This document shows positions 53,969 through 62,752 of a stretch of 64,000 bases of DNA, piece after piece. The notes below the pieces were generated by a model, which saw only the letters and a list, made by a program, of their open reading frames with translations, had not been told where the DNA came from and searched no databases. The position numbers and the translations under genes are program-made. This DNA is from Chitinophaga qingshengii (GTDB lineage: Bacteria; Bacteroidota; Bacteroidia; Chitinophagales; Chitinophagaceae): NCBI RefSeq assembly GCF_014529935.1, contig NZ_JACVFC010000001.1, positions 1,240,001-1,304,000 on the forward strand, read 5' to 3'. The number at the start of each line of letters is the position of its first letter. Positions within the stretch are counted from its first letter, which is position 1.

Positions 53969-55096
53969 TTATAAATTCCCGCGCAGGGCCTGTTCCCTTT
54001 CGATAGATTCAAACAGGGCTTTAAAGTTCCCTTTACCGAAAGACTGGGCGCCTTTACGCTGGATAATCTCGAAAAATACGGTCGGTCTGTCCTGGATAGG
54101 CTTGGTAAAGATCTGCAACAGGTATCCTTCATCATCGCGGTCTACCAGGATGCCGAGTTTACGCAGCGGTTCAATAGACTCATCAATTGAGCCTACCCTT
54201 TCCAGCAAGGTATCATAGTAGCTGGAAGGTACTGTCAGGAATTCTACGCCACGGGCCTGCAGGTCGGAAACGGTCTGGATAATATCGTTGGTAGCGATGG
54301 CTACGTGCTGCACGCCCGGGCCACCATAGAAATCCAGGTATTCTTCGATCTGCGATTTTTTCTTTCCTTCAGCAGGTTCATTGATCGGGAATTTCACACG
54401 GCCATTGCCATTGCTCATCACCTTACTCATAAGTGCCGAGTATTCTGTGGAGATATCGGCATCGTCGAAAGAGATCAGGTTTTTGAAGCCCATGACGCGC
54501 TCGTAGAAAGATACCCAGGTATTCATTTCGTTCCAGCCTACATTGCCCACACAATGGTCTACATACTGGAGCCCAGCGTCTTTCGGGTTGTAAGCGGTTT
54601 TCCATTCTTTGTAACCGGGCAGGAACGGACCCTTATAATTTTTACGCTCTATGAACAGGTGTACGGTATCACCATAAGTTTCAATACCGCTGCGTACCAC
54701 TTCGCCGAATTCATCTTTTTCCACTACTGGTTCCATGTAAGGAGTAGCGCCACGTTTAACAGTTTCCTCGAAAGCCGAGCGGGCGTCATCTACCCAGAGT
54801 GCCAGTACTTTTACGCCATCGCCGTGTTTGGCAACGTGACGGGAGATATCGTTATCCGGCAACAGGGAGGTGGTGAGTACGAAACGCAGTTTGTTTTGTA
54901 CCAGCACATAGGAAACGCGGTCTCTCACGCCGGTTTCAGGACCTGCGTAAGCCACGGACTGAAAACCGAAAGCGGTCTTATAGTAGTGGGCAGCCTGTTT
55001 GGCGTTTCCTACATAAAATTCAACATAATCAGTACCGTTCAATGGCAGAAAATCTTGACCGGTCAGGTTGGAAGCGTTTGCTACTGCGGTTTCCAT
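53969..55096 (-). CDS. hppD: 4-hydroxyphenylpyruvate dioxygenase
   Basis: 375 aa non-heme Fe(II) enzyme converting 4-hydroxyphenylpyruvate to homogentisate in tyrosine degradation. Iron ligands His181 (YVDHCVGNV), His264 (GVQHVAIATNDI) and Glu343 (FFEIIQRKG). The C-terminal helix segment QSFGKGNFKALFESIE is conserved. It lies 64 bases downstream of hmgA on the same strand, and a 12-base word before its start is shared with the hmgA upstream region. Confidence 0.97.
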   Translation of the reverse strand: METAVANASNLTGQDFLPLNGTDYVEFYVGNAKQAAHYYKTAFGFQSVAYAGPETGVRDRVSYVLVQNKLRFVLTTSLLPDNDISRHVAKHGDGVKVLALWVDDARSAFEETVKRGATPYMEPVVEKDEFGEVVRSGIETYGDTVHLFIERKNYKGPFLPGYKEWKTAYNPKDAGLQYVDHCVGNVGWNEMNTWVSFYERVMGFKNLISFDDADISTEYSALMSKVMSNGNGRVKFPINEPAEGKKKSQIEEYLDFYGGPGVQHVAIATNDIIQTVSDLQARGVEFLTVPSSYYDTLLERVGSIDESIEPLRKLGILVDRDDEGYLLQIFTKPIQDRPTVFFEIIQRKGAQSFGKGNFKALFESIEREQALRGNL

Positions 55097-55126
55097 AATT
55101 CAGTGTTTTAGATTTTTGTTGTTAAG

Positions 55127-55138
55127 TTGTTTTGGTGT
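55127..55138 (-). promoter_or_regulatory. Shared 12-base word upstream of hppD
   Basis: TTGTTTTGGTGT (plus-strand reading) occurs here, 31 bases before the hppD ATG, and identically at 56341..56352 before hmgA. Candidate operator of a tyrosine-catabolism regulator. Confidence 0.4.
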
Positions 55139-55160
55139 TTTATCTGTTGATGTACTTTTT

Positions 55161-56318
55161 TTATTCAGCCCAACTCATCACATAACCTTCGTCTTCGATA
55201 CCCAGGGCCGCTTCGGTGATCTGCAGCGGATGGAAAGTATCCACCATCACGGCCAGCTCTTTGGTTTCTTTGGCGCCGATGCTTTTTTCTACAGCGCCCG
55301 GATGCGGGCCATGCGGAATACCGGCCGGGTGCAGCGTGATCATGCCACGGGTTACATGTTTACGGCTCATAAAATCGCCATCTACATAATACAGCACTTC
55401 ATCACTGTCGATATTGCTGTGGTTATAAGGCGCCGGAATGGCCAGCGGATGGTAATCGAACAGGCGCGGACAGAAGGAGCATACTACAAAGTTGTTGCCT
55501 TCAAAGGTCTGGTGCACCGGCGGCGGCTGATGCACCCTCCCGGTGATCGGTTCAAAATCATGTATAGAGAAGGCAAACGGATATTCGCAGCCATCCCACC
55601 CTACTACATCAAACGGATGATGTTTGTAGTGAATAGGATAAATGACGCCTTTCTTTTTTACGTTGATGAGAAAATCCCCTTCCTGGTCAATTGTTTCCAG
55701 GTCTTTAGGCTGCCGGATGTCGCGTTCACAGAAAGGAGCGTGTTCCAGCAACTGTCCGTATTTGCTCAGGTAGCGCTTCGGATAACGCATAGGGCTAAAC
55801 GATTCTACAATGAACAGCCTGTTGTTTTCCGTTGCGAAAGTGATCTGGTAGATAGTACCGCGGGGCACAATGAGGTAATCGCCATAACCAAATTCCAGTT
55901 GACCGTATTGTGTTTTGAGCACGCCATTGCCTTCATGCACAAAAATCATTTCATCTGCGTCCGCATTTTTATAGAAATACGTTTCCATGCTTTTGCGTGG
56001 CGCAGCCAACACAATATGCAGGTCATTATTCACCAGTACAGGTTTGCGGCTTTTCAGAAAATCGTCTTCCGATTTGATGTTAAAACCCTGGAAGCTGCGG
56101 TGTTTCAGCATTTTTTCCTCTGCCACTTTCGGCGCCACGGAATATGGCTCATCTACCTTCACAATTTCAGTCGGCGGATGGCAATGGTATAAAAGGCTGG
56201 AATTGGAAGAAAACCCTTCGGTAGAAAACAACTGTTCCGAATACAGTCCCCCGTCCGGTTTGCGGAACTGGGTATGCCGTTTATGAGGAATTTGTCCGAG
56301 TTGATGATAATGTGGCAT
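55161..56318 (-). CDS. hmgA: Homogentisate 1,2-dioxygenase
   Basis: 385 aa cupin-type Fe(II) dioxygenase that opens the homogentisate ring to maleylacetoacetate. Conserved segments: YHCHPPTEIVKVDEP near residues 43-57, GNGVLKTQYGQLEFGYGDYLIVPRGTIYQ, then HSNIDSDEVLYYVDGDFMSR and ITLHPAGIPHGPHP, which carry the Fe-binding His and Glu. Shorter than the human enzyme (445 aa), as is usual for the Bacteroidota form. First gene of the pair hmgA-hppD; fahA and maiA are not in the window. Confidence 0.93.
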   Translation of the reverse strand: MPHYHQLGQIPHKRHTQFRKPDGGLYSEQLFSTEGFSSNSSLLYHCHPPTEIVKVDEPYSVAPKVAEEKMLKHRSFQGFNIKSEDDFLKSRKPVLVNNDLHIVLAAPRKSMETYFYKNADADEMIFVHEGNGVLKTQYGQLEFGYGDYLIVPRGTIYQITFATENNRLFIVESFSPMRYPKRYLSKYGQLLEHAPFCERDIRQPKDLETIDQEGDFLINVKKKGVIYPIHYKHHPFDVVGWDGCEYPFAFSIHDFEPITGRVHQPPPVHQTFEGNNFVVCSFCPRLFDYHPLAIPAPYNHSNIDSDEVLYYVDGDFMSRKHVTRGMITLHPAGIPHGPHPGAVEKSIGAKETKELAVMVDTFHPLQITEAALGIEDEGYVMSWAE

Positions 56319-56338
56319 AACGCGTATAAATTAAAAAA

Positions 56339-56374
56339 GATTGTTTTGGTGTATGAGATTGTCCTGGTGTATGA
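56339..56374 (-). promoter_or_regulatory. Tandem 18-bp repeat upstream of hmgA (candidate operator)
   Basis: GATTGTTTTGGTGTATGA (56339..56356) is directly followed by GATTGTCCTGGTGTATGA (56357..56374); 16 of 18 bases match. It ends 21 bases before the hmgA ATG. The core TTGTTTTGGTGT recurs before hppD. Confidence 0.5.
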
Positions 56375-56804
56375 TTGCTGCAAAAAATTTGCTGTATTGG
56401 AAAATATCACGCAGCACAATAAAGGCTGATGCTAAAAGACAAATTGCCGGTAAAACGATGTGCGCACATGCAGTAATAGCAATCAAAAAGGCCATTACAA
56501 AGTTACGCGATATAAACAGGATAAGCAGCCGGAAGGGGCTGTTTCGGAAGAGTTATGCCAAAGCCGAATCCATGGCGAGAGTGGCCATGAGAAAGTAGTA
56601 GTTAAGCTGACTGTTGCTTGTATATTTCAGTGAAATGGACAAGTGGCAATAAATTTAGTCAGCTAAAGTTAAGGATATTTTGTTTCCATCCAAGGAAATT
56701 ATTGTTTTAGCACAGAAATTAGCAGTACCGAAACCGTTAACAGCATTTTTACAGCAGTTGCTTCCGCCATAATATATATCTTAGTGCCTTTAGCACATAC
56801 ACCC
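56375..56804. other. Gap between hmgA and the secreted-protein gene
   Basis: A 430-base divergent intergenic region. It should hold promoters for hmgA (minus) and for the gene at 56805 (plus), where TATA-rich sequence at 56770..56780 is the only suggestive element. An 85-codon open frame on the plus strand (56341..56598) has odd composition and overlaps the operator repeats; I do not call it a gene. Confidence 0.45.
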
Positions 56805-57464
56805 ATGAAATATTTCCTGTTATTATTGTTGTTGCCCCTGTCTGCTTTGACAAATGCGCAAGCCCCTGCCGGATTCAGCGTTCCCAAAACCTATAAAAAA
56901 GTGGCCGAAGCCGCCGGTGACCTGGATAAAGACGGCAAAGATGAACAAGCCATGATTTATGATACCGATCCTGATAAGGAAGATAACTTTAAAAGGATAC
57001 TGTACATCTGCCGGGTAACCGATGCAGGCTTAAGTCTCTGGACCCAAAAAGTACTGGCCATACTACCGGCGCATTCCATGCCGCAATACACCAATGTGAA
57101 AGACCTGAAGATAAACCGCAATACACTGGTGCTTAAACAGGAAGAATATCCTGGTGGCCGTAACCTGACCCAGTACACGCATATTTTCCGCTTTCAGGAC
57201 AATGGCTGGTACCTGATTGGCTCCAGGACCTCATTAAACACCAATTGTTACGGCGCCCAGATCTCCGAAATCAATTTCTCCACCGGTGATGTGGTGGTGT
57301 CCTTTGTTCCTGACGGCGGTTGTGACGGAGAAGATAATCCGCAACCTAAAAAGAGCCGCAAAGAATACAAGTATAAGTTTAGCAAGCTGCCGTTACTGGA
57401 TAGCCTTGATTATGGGGAGAATCAATTGCACATTCCGGGATGTAAGGAGACTATTTATTATTAA
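56805..57464 (+). CDS. Secreted protein with a DxDxDGxxE calcium-like motif, function unknown
   Basis: 219 aa from the ATG at 56805, chosen because MKYFLLLLLLPLSALTNAQA is a signal peptide; an upstream ATG at 56784 adds seven residues. The segment GDLDKDGKDEQAMIYDTD resembles FG-GAP/VCBS calcium-binding loops. Four later Cys (in YICRV, TNCYG, GGCDG, PGCKE) may pair. No enzymatic motif. Single-gene unit with a strong terminator. Confidence 0.72.
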   Translation: MKYFLLLLLLPLSALTNAQAPAGFSVPKTYKKVAEAAGDLDKDGKDEQAMIYDTDPDKEDNFKRILYICRVTDAGLSLWTQKVLAILPAHSMPQYTNVKDLKINRNTLVLKQEEYPGGRNLTQYTHIFRFQDNGWYLIGSRTSLNTNCYGAQISEINFSTGDVVVSFVPDGGCDGEDNPQPKKSRKEYKYKFSKLPLLDSLDYGENQLHIPGCKETIYY

Positions 57465-57488
57465 GTTATTTTATTATTTAGTTATTGG

Positions 57489-57540
57489 GCTGGATTGTTC
57501 TGTCAGGTGTTTGTGACAAAACAATCCGGCTTTTTTGTTT
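57489..57540 (+). terminator. Intrinsic terminator after the secreted-protein gene
   Basis: 17-base arms 57489..57505 and 57514..57530 pair fully if two G-U pairs are allowed, followed by TTTTTTGTTT. It isolates the thr operon from upstream transcription. Confidence 0.9.
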
Positions 57541-57733
57541 CGTTCCAGTCAGGTTTTGTCATAAAATTGTCTTTAAAACAATAAAAAACATCTCCTATAA
57601 GTTATCCAATAAAAAACAACTATCAAACAAAATCACACAAAAAAGCACAAATACTCAACACAAAACACTTTAATTAGAAATTATCTAAAACACAACCCGT
57701 AAATTAAATAATTAAGAAATCTCCTCACTGCAC
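57541..57733. other. G-poor A/C-rich intergenic stretch
   Basis: Between the terminator and the thr promoter. About 57570..57690 is nearly free of G on the plus strand and rich in CAAAA/ACAAA words. I see no gene in it. Confidence 0.5.
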
Positions 57734-57764
57734 TTTTATTTACCGGTGGAATTATAGACTTTTG
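57734..57764 (+). promoter_or_regulatory. Probable promoter of the thr operon
   Basis: A -33-like TTTT (57734..57737), a 19-base spacer, then GACTTTTG (57757..57764), one base from TAnnTTTG. Transcription would start near 57770, about 18 bases before the GTG of the Thr/Ile leader frame. Confidence 0.45.
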
Positions 57765-57787
57765 TTACACAATCGTCATAAACAATA

Positions 57788-57898
57788 GTGCAAGCTTTAG
57801 CTACATATCAACTCTCCTCCGCCACTCCCTCCATCCAAGGGGGATGCCTGAGCACTATTATTACGACCACCACCATTACAACCCCACTGCGGGGTTAA
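57788..57898 (+). CDS. Candidate threonine/isoleucine leader peptide of the thr operon
   Basis: A 36-codon frame from GTG at 57788 to TAA at 57896..57898. Its C-terminal part reads STIITTTTITTPLRG, with ten successive Thr or Ile residues (TIITTTTITT at 57854..57883). E. coli thrL has the same kind of run (TTITTTITITT) before thrABC. GTG is the only standard start codon after the preceding in-frame stop. The stop codon overlaps a hairpin AACCCC-ACTGC-GGGGTT (57880..57896). An overlapping ATG frame at 57844 (MPEHYYYDHHHYN) runs into thrA and is not Thr-rich. Start uncertain; the run itself is not. Confidence 0.65.
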   Translation: MQALATYQLSSATPSIQGGCLSTIITTTTITTPLRG

Positions 57899-57980
57899 TA
57901 TACACATATCATCCAGCGACCACAGCCTGTGGTAACCACCGGAGAGACCGGAGCATCCATTCGTATAAACTTTATTCACT

Positions 57981-60425
57981 ATGCAAGTACTTAAGTTTGG
58001 CGGCACTTCTGTCGGAAGCGCCAAAGCCATAGAACAGGTTTGTCAGATCCTGAAAAAACATAAGCCGGCCGGCCGTTATGCCATCGTTGTATCAGCATTG
58101 GGCGGCACTACGGACAAGCTTATACGCTGCGGACAACTGGCCGGCGAAGGCCAGGAACAATACAAGTCCGTATTACAGGAAATAGAAAACAGACACCTGG
58201 ATACTATCCGCGAATTATTCCCCATTACCGCACAAAGCGGCATGATCAGCCAACTGAAGAAACAACTCAATTCCCTGGAAAACCTGTGCGATGGCATCTT
58301 CCAGGTAGGTGAGCTAAGCGCCCGTTCCCTGGACAAAATCATGAGCTACGGAGAACTGATCTCCTGCGTAATAGTAGCCGAAAAGCTCAAACAAACGGGC
58401 TTCTCCGCCATCTGCAAGGATAGCCGCGAACTGATTGTCACCGACAACAATTATGGCCATGCAGCGGTCAACTTCCTCACCACCAACCACCTGATAACCG
58501 AATACTTTGCCCAACATCCGGCAGACTATGTGGTATTGCCCGGTTTCGTTGCCTCCGCCCCTAACGGTGACACCACTACGCTGGGCCGCGGCGGCTCCGA
58601 CTATACCGCCGCCATCATCGCCGCTGCCGTGCACGCATCAGTACTCGACATCTGGACCGACGTCAGCGGCATGATGACCGCCGACCCACGCCTGGTTTCA
58701 CAAGCCATTCCCATTGCGCACATCTCTTACGAGGAAGCCATGGAACTGTCGCACTTTGGCGCCAAAGTGATTTATCCGCCTACCATTCAACCGGTGATGG
58801 ATAAACGGATTCCTATCTGGATCAAAAACACCTTTTCCCCCGAAGATCACGGCACCCTTATCAAAGACAGTGTAGAACGCACTTTCCCGGTGACCGGCAT
58901 CTCCGGTATCCAACATATATCGCTGCTCACCCTCGAAGGCAGCGGCATGGTCGGCATCCCCGGCTTCTCCAAAAGACTGTTCGAAGCGCTCCTACAGGAA
59001 CGCATCAACGTTATTTTCATTACCCAAAGTTCTTCAGAGCACTCCATCACCGTAGGCGTTCATGAAACAGATATGCTGAAAGCCAAAACAGCGGTAGACA
59101 GCGAGTTTGCACAGGAGATACAGGACAAACGCATCGATCCGCTGCTGGTAGAAAAAGACCTCTGCATCGTTGCCGTAGTAGGCGATAAAATGAAAAACCA
59201 CCACGGCACCAGCGGCAAACTATTCGGTACCCTGGGCCGCAACGGTGTGAACATACGGGCTATCGCCCAGGGCTCTACGGAGAAAAACATCTCCACCGTG
59301 ATCAATAAAGGAGATCTGAAAAAAGCGCTCAACCTCATCCACGAAACCTTCTTCGAAGCGCCCCTGAAGCAGGTCAACCTGTTCATCGCCGGCGTGGGTA
59401 ACGTAGGCAGCAAACTATTGGAACAACTGCAACAGCAGCAACAATACCTGCAGGACGAACTGGGACTGCAAATACGGGTCACCGGTCTCGCTAACAGTAA
59501 AAATGCACTGTTCAGCGAATACGGCATCGGGCTGAACGACTGGAAAAACCAACTGGCACAGAGCGATTCCATGGACCTGAGCGCCTTTGTAAACCGCATC
59601 AAATCTATGAACCTGCGTAACAGCGTATTCGTGGACAATACCGCCAGCGGCGACGTAGCCGCCGTTTACCATGAGTTCCTGCAACATGGTATTTCCGTGG
59701 TGACCTGCAATAAAATCGCCTGTTCATCAGACTATGCCTACTACAAACAACTGAAAGACCTGGCCCGTAAATACAATGCCTCTTTCCTTTTTGAAACCAA
59801 TGTAGGAGCAGGTTTACCGGTAATCAATACCCTCAACGACCTGATCAGAAGCGGTGACAGGGTACAAAGCATTGAAGCTGTACTCTCCGGCAGCCTCAAC
59901 TTCGTTTTCAACCATTTTGTGAACGGCAACAGTTTCCGGAGCGTGGTAAAAGCCGCACAGGACGAAGGTTATACCGAACCCGATCCACGTATAGACCTGA
60001 GCGGTAAAGATGTGATGCGTAAAATCCTGATACTGGCGCGGGAAAGCGGCGCCGCTATCGAAATGGACGACATTACCAATCAATCCTTCCTGCCGGAAGC
60101 CTGCCTGGATGCGCCGTCTGTAGCGCATTTCTACGACACGCTGGATGAACACGCCGACCATTTCCAACAGCTGTACCGCGATGCTGCCAGCGCCGGCAAG
60201 AGACTGAAGTTCGTGGCCCGTTACGCCGACGGACAAGCCTCTGTAGGCCTTCAATGCATAGCGCCCGACCATCCGTTCTACCAGCTGGAAGGCAAAGACA
60301 ATATTGTGTTGTACACCACCAACCGTTACCAGGAACAACCGCTGATTGTAAAAGGAGCCGGCGCCGGCGCAGACGTTACCGCGTCAGGCATCTTCGCAGA
60401 CATTATCCGGTCAGCCCGGTTGTAG
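57981..60425 (+). CDS. thrA: Bifunctional aspartate kinase/homoserine dehydrogenase I
   Basis: 814 aa. Aspartate kinase domain 1-about 290 (KFGGTSVGSAKAIEQ; TTTLGRGGSDYTAAI; DVSGMMTADPR). ACT regulatory region about 310-455 (GISGIQHISLLTLEGSGMVG; RNGVNIRAIAQGSTEKNIS), usually feedback-inhibited by threonine. Homoserine dehydrogenase domain about 463-814 (LFIAGVGNVGSKL; VDNTASGDVAAVYHEFL; FETNVGAGLPVINTL; the catalytic Lys/Asp region ARESG...EMDDI). It catalyses the first and third steps to threonine. First gene of thrABC. Confidence 0.97.
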   Translation: MQVLKFGGTSVGSAKAIEQVCQILKKHKPAGRYAIVVSALGGTTDKLIRCGQLAGEGQEQYKSVLQEIENRHLDTIRELFPITAQSGMISQLKKQLNSLENLCDGIFQVGELSARSLDKIMSYGELISCVIVAEKLKQTGFSAICKDSRELIVTDNNYGHAAVNFLTTNHLITEYFAQHPADYVVLPGFVASAPNGDTTTLGRGGSDYTAAIIAAAVHASVLDIWTDVSGMMTADPRLVSQAIPIAHISYEEAMELSHFGAKVIYPPTIQPVMDKRIPIWIKNTFSPEDHGTLIKDSVERTFPVTGISGIQHISLLTLEGSGMVGIPGFSKRLFEALLQERINVIFITQSSSEHSITVGVHETDMLKAKTAVDSEFAQEIQDKRIDPLLVEKDLCIVAVVGDKMKNHHGTSGKLFGTLGRNGVNIRAIAQGSTEKNISTVINKGDLKKALNLIHETFFEAPLKQVNLFIAGVGNVGSKLLEQLQQQQQYLQDELGLQIRVTGLANSKNALFSEYGIGLNDWKNQLAQSDSMDLSAFVNRIKSMNLRNSVFVDNTASGDVAAVYHEFLQHGISVVTCNKIACSSDYAYYKQLKDLARKYNASFLFETNVGAGLPVINTLNDLIRSGDRVQSIEAVLSGSLNFVFNHFVNGNSFRSVVKAAQDEGYTEPDPRIDLSGKDVMRKILILARESGAAIEMDDITNQSFLPEACLDAPSVAHFYDTLDEHADHFQQLYRDAASAGKRLKFVARYADGQASVGLQCIAPDHPFYQLEGKDNIVLYTTNRYQEQPLIVKGAGAGADVTASGIFADIIRSARL

Positions 60426-60483
60426 TTAACGTGATAGTATATACGATCTGAAATGATTAAATTAATGACCGCAACCCGTTTAT

Positions 60484-61410
60484 ATGGAAAGTATTAAAGT
60501 TTTTGCCCCCGGCACTGTGGCTAATGTCGCCTGTGGGTTTGATGTTATCGGTCTGGCGATGGACGCTCCCGGCGATGAAATGATCCTGCGCCTGAGCAAT
60601 CAACCGGGGATCCGCATCAGCGCCGTACATGGCGCCGACCTGCCCACCGACCCGGCTAAAAATGTAGCCAGTGTAGCGGTACAAGCCCTGCTCCAAAAAT
60701 ACGAACGCCCCGATATCGGTATAGAGATTGAAATCTTCAAACATATACATCCCGGCAGCGGTATCGGTTCCAGCGCGGCCAGCAGCGCCGGCGCCGTTGT
60801 AGCCGCCAATCACCTGTTAGGGGAGCCGTTTACCAAAAAACAGCTGGTGCGTTTCGCCATGGAAGGAGAACGACTGGCCTGCGGCTCCGCCCATGCCGAC
60901 AACGTGGCGCCCGCCATCCTGGGCGGTTTTACACTGGTACGCAGTTATCGCCCGCTGGATATTACCACGCTGCACACACCGGGAGAACTATGGGTGACCG
61001 TTATCCATCCGCAGATAGAAGTCAAAACTTCCGATGCCCGTGAGATACTGAAACAGAAAGTACTGATGACAGATGCTATCCGCCAGTGGGGCAACGTAGG
61101 CGCCATGGTAGCCGCACTGTACCAGGAAGACTATGACCTGATCAGCCGTTCACTGGAAGATGTGATCGTAGAACCGGTGCGTTCTATTCTCATCCCCGCT
61201 TTCCAGGAACTGAAACTTAAATGCAAGGAAGCCGGCGCCCTGGGTGGCGGTATTTCCGGCTCCGGTCCGTCTGTATTCATGCTCAGCAAAGGCGAGGCTA
61301 ATGCCCGCCAGGTAGCCGAAACCATGAACAGCGTATATGCGCCACTGGGAGTGGACTATAAAATATACGTGTCCCGCATCAACACCGCCGGCGTTAAAAT
61401 CATTGACTAA
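60484..61410 (+). CDS. thrB: Homoserine kinase
   Basis: 308 aa GHMP kinase. The ATP loop HPGSGIGSSAASSAGAVVAAN lies at about 89-109 and GGGISGSGPSVFML near the C-terminus is GHMP motif 3. N-terminal motif VFAPGTVANVACGFDVIGLA. It phosphorylates homoserine for ThrC. Starts 58 bases after thrA. Confidence 0.97.
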   Translation: MESIKVFAPGTVANVACGFDVIGLAMDAPGDEMILRLSNQPGIRISAVHGADLPTDPAKNVASVAVQALLQKYERPDIGIEIEIFKHIHPGSGIGSSAASSAGAVVAANHLLGEPFTKKQLVRFAMEGERLACGSAHADNVAPAILGGFTLVRSYRPLDITTLHTPGELWVTVIHPQIEVKTSDAREILKQKVLMTDAIRQWGNVGAMVAALYQEDYDLISRSLEDVIVEPVRSILIPAFQELKLKCKEAGALGGGISGSGPSVFMLSKGEANARQVAETMNSVYAPLGVDYKIYVSRINTAGVKIID

Positions 61411-61433
61411 TTTTTTTTTCCAATCTACTTCGC

Positions 61434-62729
61434 ATGCAGTATTACAGTTTACAAGATCCACAGCACAAAGCATCTTTCGAAACCGCCGTTGTACAAGGGA
61501 TCGCGCCCGATAAAGGATTATACTTCCCGGAGCGGATCCCTGCACTGGACCCGGATTTCATTACTCACCTGCACACCTATACGGACCAGCAGATTGGGTA
61601 CGAAGTGATCCGCCCGTTTATCGGTGAGGAGATCCCCGAAGCAGCCCTGAAGCAGATTGTAAACGATACGCTGCATTTTCCTTTTCCGATACAGAAAGTA
61701 ACCGGACATACCTACGCACTGGAGCTATTCCACGGCCCTACCCTGGCGTTTAAAGACGTGGGCGCCCGTTTTATGGCGGGTTGCCTGGGTTATTTCCGTC
61801 GAGGCAGTACCCGCCCCGTTACCGTACTGGTAGCCACTTCCGGCGATACCGGCGGCGCCGTGGCCAGCGGTTTTTATAACGTTCCCGGTGTTGATGTGGT
61901 GATCCTCTACCCTTCCAAAAAAGTGAGTACCCTGCAGGAAAAACAGTTGACTACCCTGGGCGGTAATATCCACGCCCTGGAAATACAGGGAACCTTCGAT
62001 GACTGCCAGCGTATGGTGAAAACCGCTTTCCTGGATGCAGATATCCAGTCGCACCGCCAGCTCACCTCCGCCAATTCCATCAACGTAGCCCGCTGGCTGC
62101 CGCAGATGTTTTATTATTTCCTGGCCTACAAACAAATGAAAGCCGCCCATCCCCGGCTGGTGTTTGCGGTGCCCAGCGGCAATTTCGGTAATATCTGCGC
62201 CGGTATGATGGCCGCCGCCATCGGTTTACCGGTATCCCATTTTGTAGCCGCCACCAATATCAATGATACCGTACCCCGGTTTATGCAAAACGGCCAGTAT
62301 GAGCCGGGCAAAGCTGTGCCCACTCTATCCAACGCCATGGACGTAGCCGATCCCAGCAATTTCGTACGGGTATTGCAGTTATTCGGCAACAACCTGCCCT
62401 CCCTGAAAGAAAAGTTCACCGCCTATTCCTTTAATGATAAAGATACCGTGCGCACGATGGAACAGGTATGGAAAGAACATCACTATATGCTGGACCCTCA
62501 TGGAGCCGTTGGATACCTGGGCTTACAAAAATACCTGGCCGGCGTACCGGATTTAACCGGCGTATTCCTGGAAACCGCCCACCCGGTGAAGTTTGAGGAC
62601 ACCGCCCCCAAAGCGTTGCAGGATGTTATCTATACACCGCCCCGGGTGATGTCTTTATACGGTAAAGAAAAAGAGGCCACCTTACTGGCGGCCGACTACG
62701 ACGTTTTCAAAAAGTGGTTAATGCGCTAA
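61434..62729 (+). CDS. thrC: Threonine synthase
   Basis: 431 aa PLP enzyme converting phosphohomoserine to threonine. The PLP lysine is Lys107 in GPTLAFKDVGARFM. SGDTGGAVASGF and VPSGNFGNICAGMMAAAIGLPV bind the phosphate and pyridine. Size and N-terminal MQYYSLQDPQHKASFETAVVQG are those of the short, E. coli-like class. 23 bases after thrB and the last thr-pathway gene. Confidence 0.97.
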   Translation: MQYYSLQDPQHKASFETAVVQGIAPDKGLYFPERIPALDPDFITHLHTYTDQQIGYEVIRPFIGEEIPEAALKQIVNDTLHFPFPIQKVTGHTYALELFHGPTLAFKDVGARFMAGCLGYFRRGSTRPVTVLVATSGDTGGAVASGFYNVPGVDVVILYPSKKVSTLQEKQLTTLGGNIHALEIQGTFDDCQRMVKTAFLDADIQSHRQLTSANSINVARWLPQMFYYFLAYKQMKAAHPRLVFAVPSGNFGNICAGMMAAAIGLPVSHFVAATNINDTVPRFMQNGQYEPGKAVPTLSNAMDVADPSNFVRVLQLFGNNLPSLKEKFTAYSFNDKDTVRTMEQVWKEHHYMLDPHGAVGYLGLQKYLAGVPDLTGVFLETAHPVKFEDTAPKALQDVIYTPPRVMSLYGKEKEATLLAADYDVFKKWLMR

Positions 62730-62752
62730 GGATTGCTTAGTTTTGGCGGCGT

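Noticed and set aside
56341-56598. An 85-codon frame in the hmgA upstream region
   Set aside because: Overlaps the tandem operator-like repeat and has no start context, domain or conserved-looking composition.
57844-58032. A 62-codon frame with His/Tyr-rich start (MPEHYYYDHHHYN) that resembles a his leader peptide
   Set aside because: It runs into thrA out of frame and overlaps the Thr/Ile frame. The neighbouring operon is thr, not his, and the Thr/Ile frame has a clean stop at a hairpin. The His/Tyr run is the other-frame reading of the same Thr/Ile codons.
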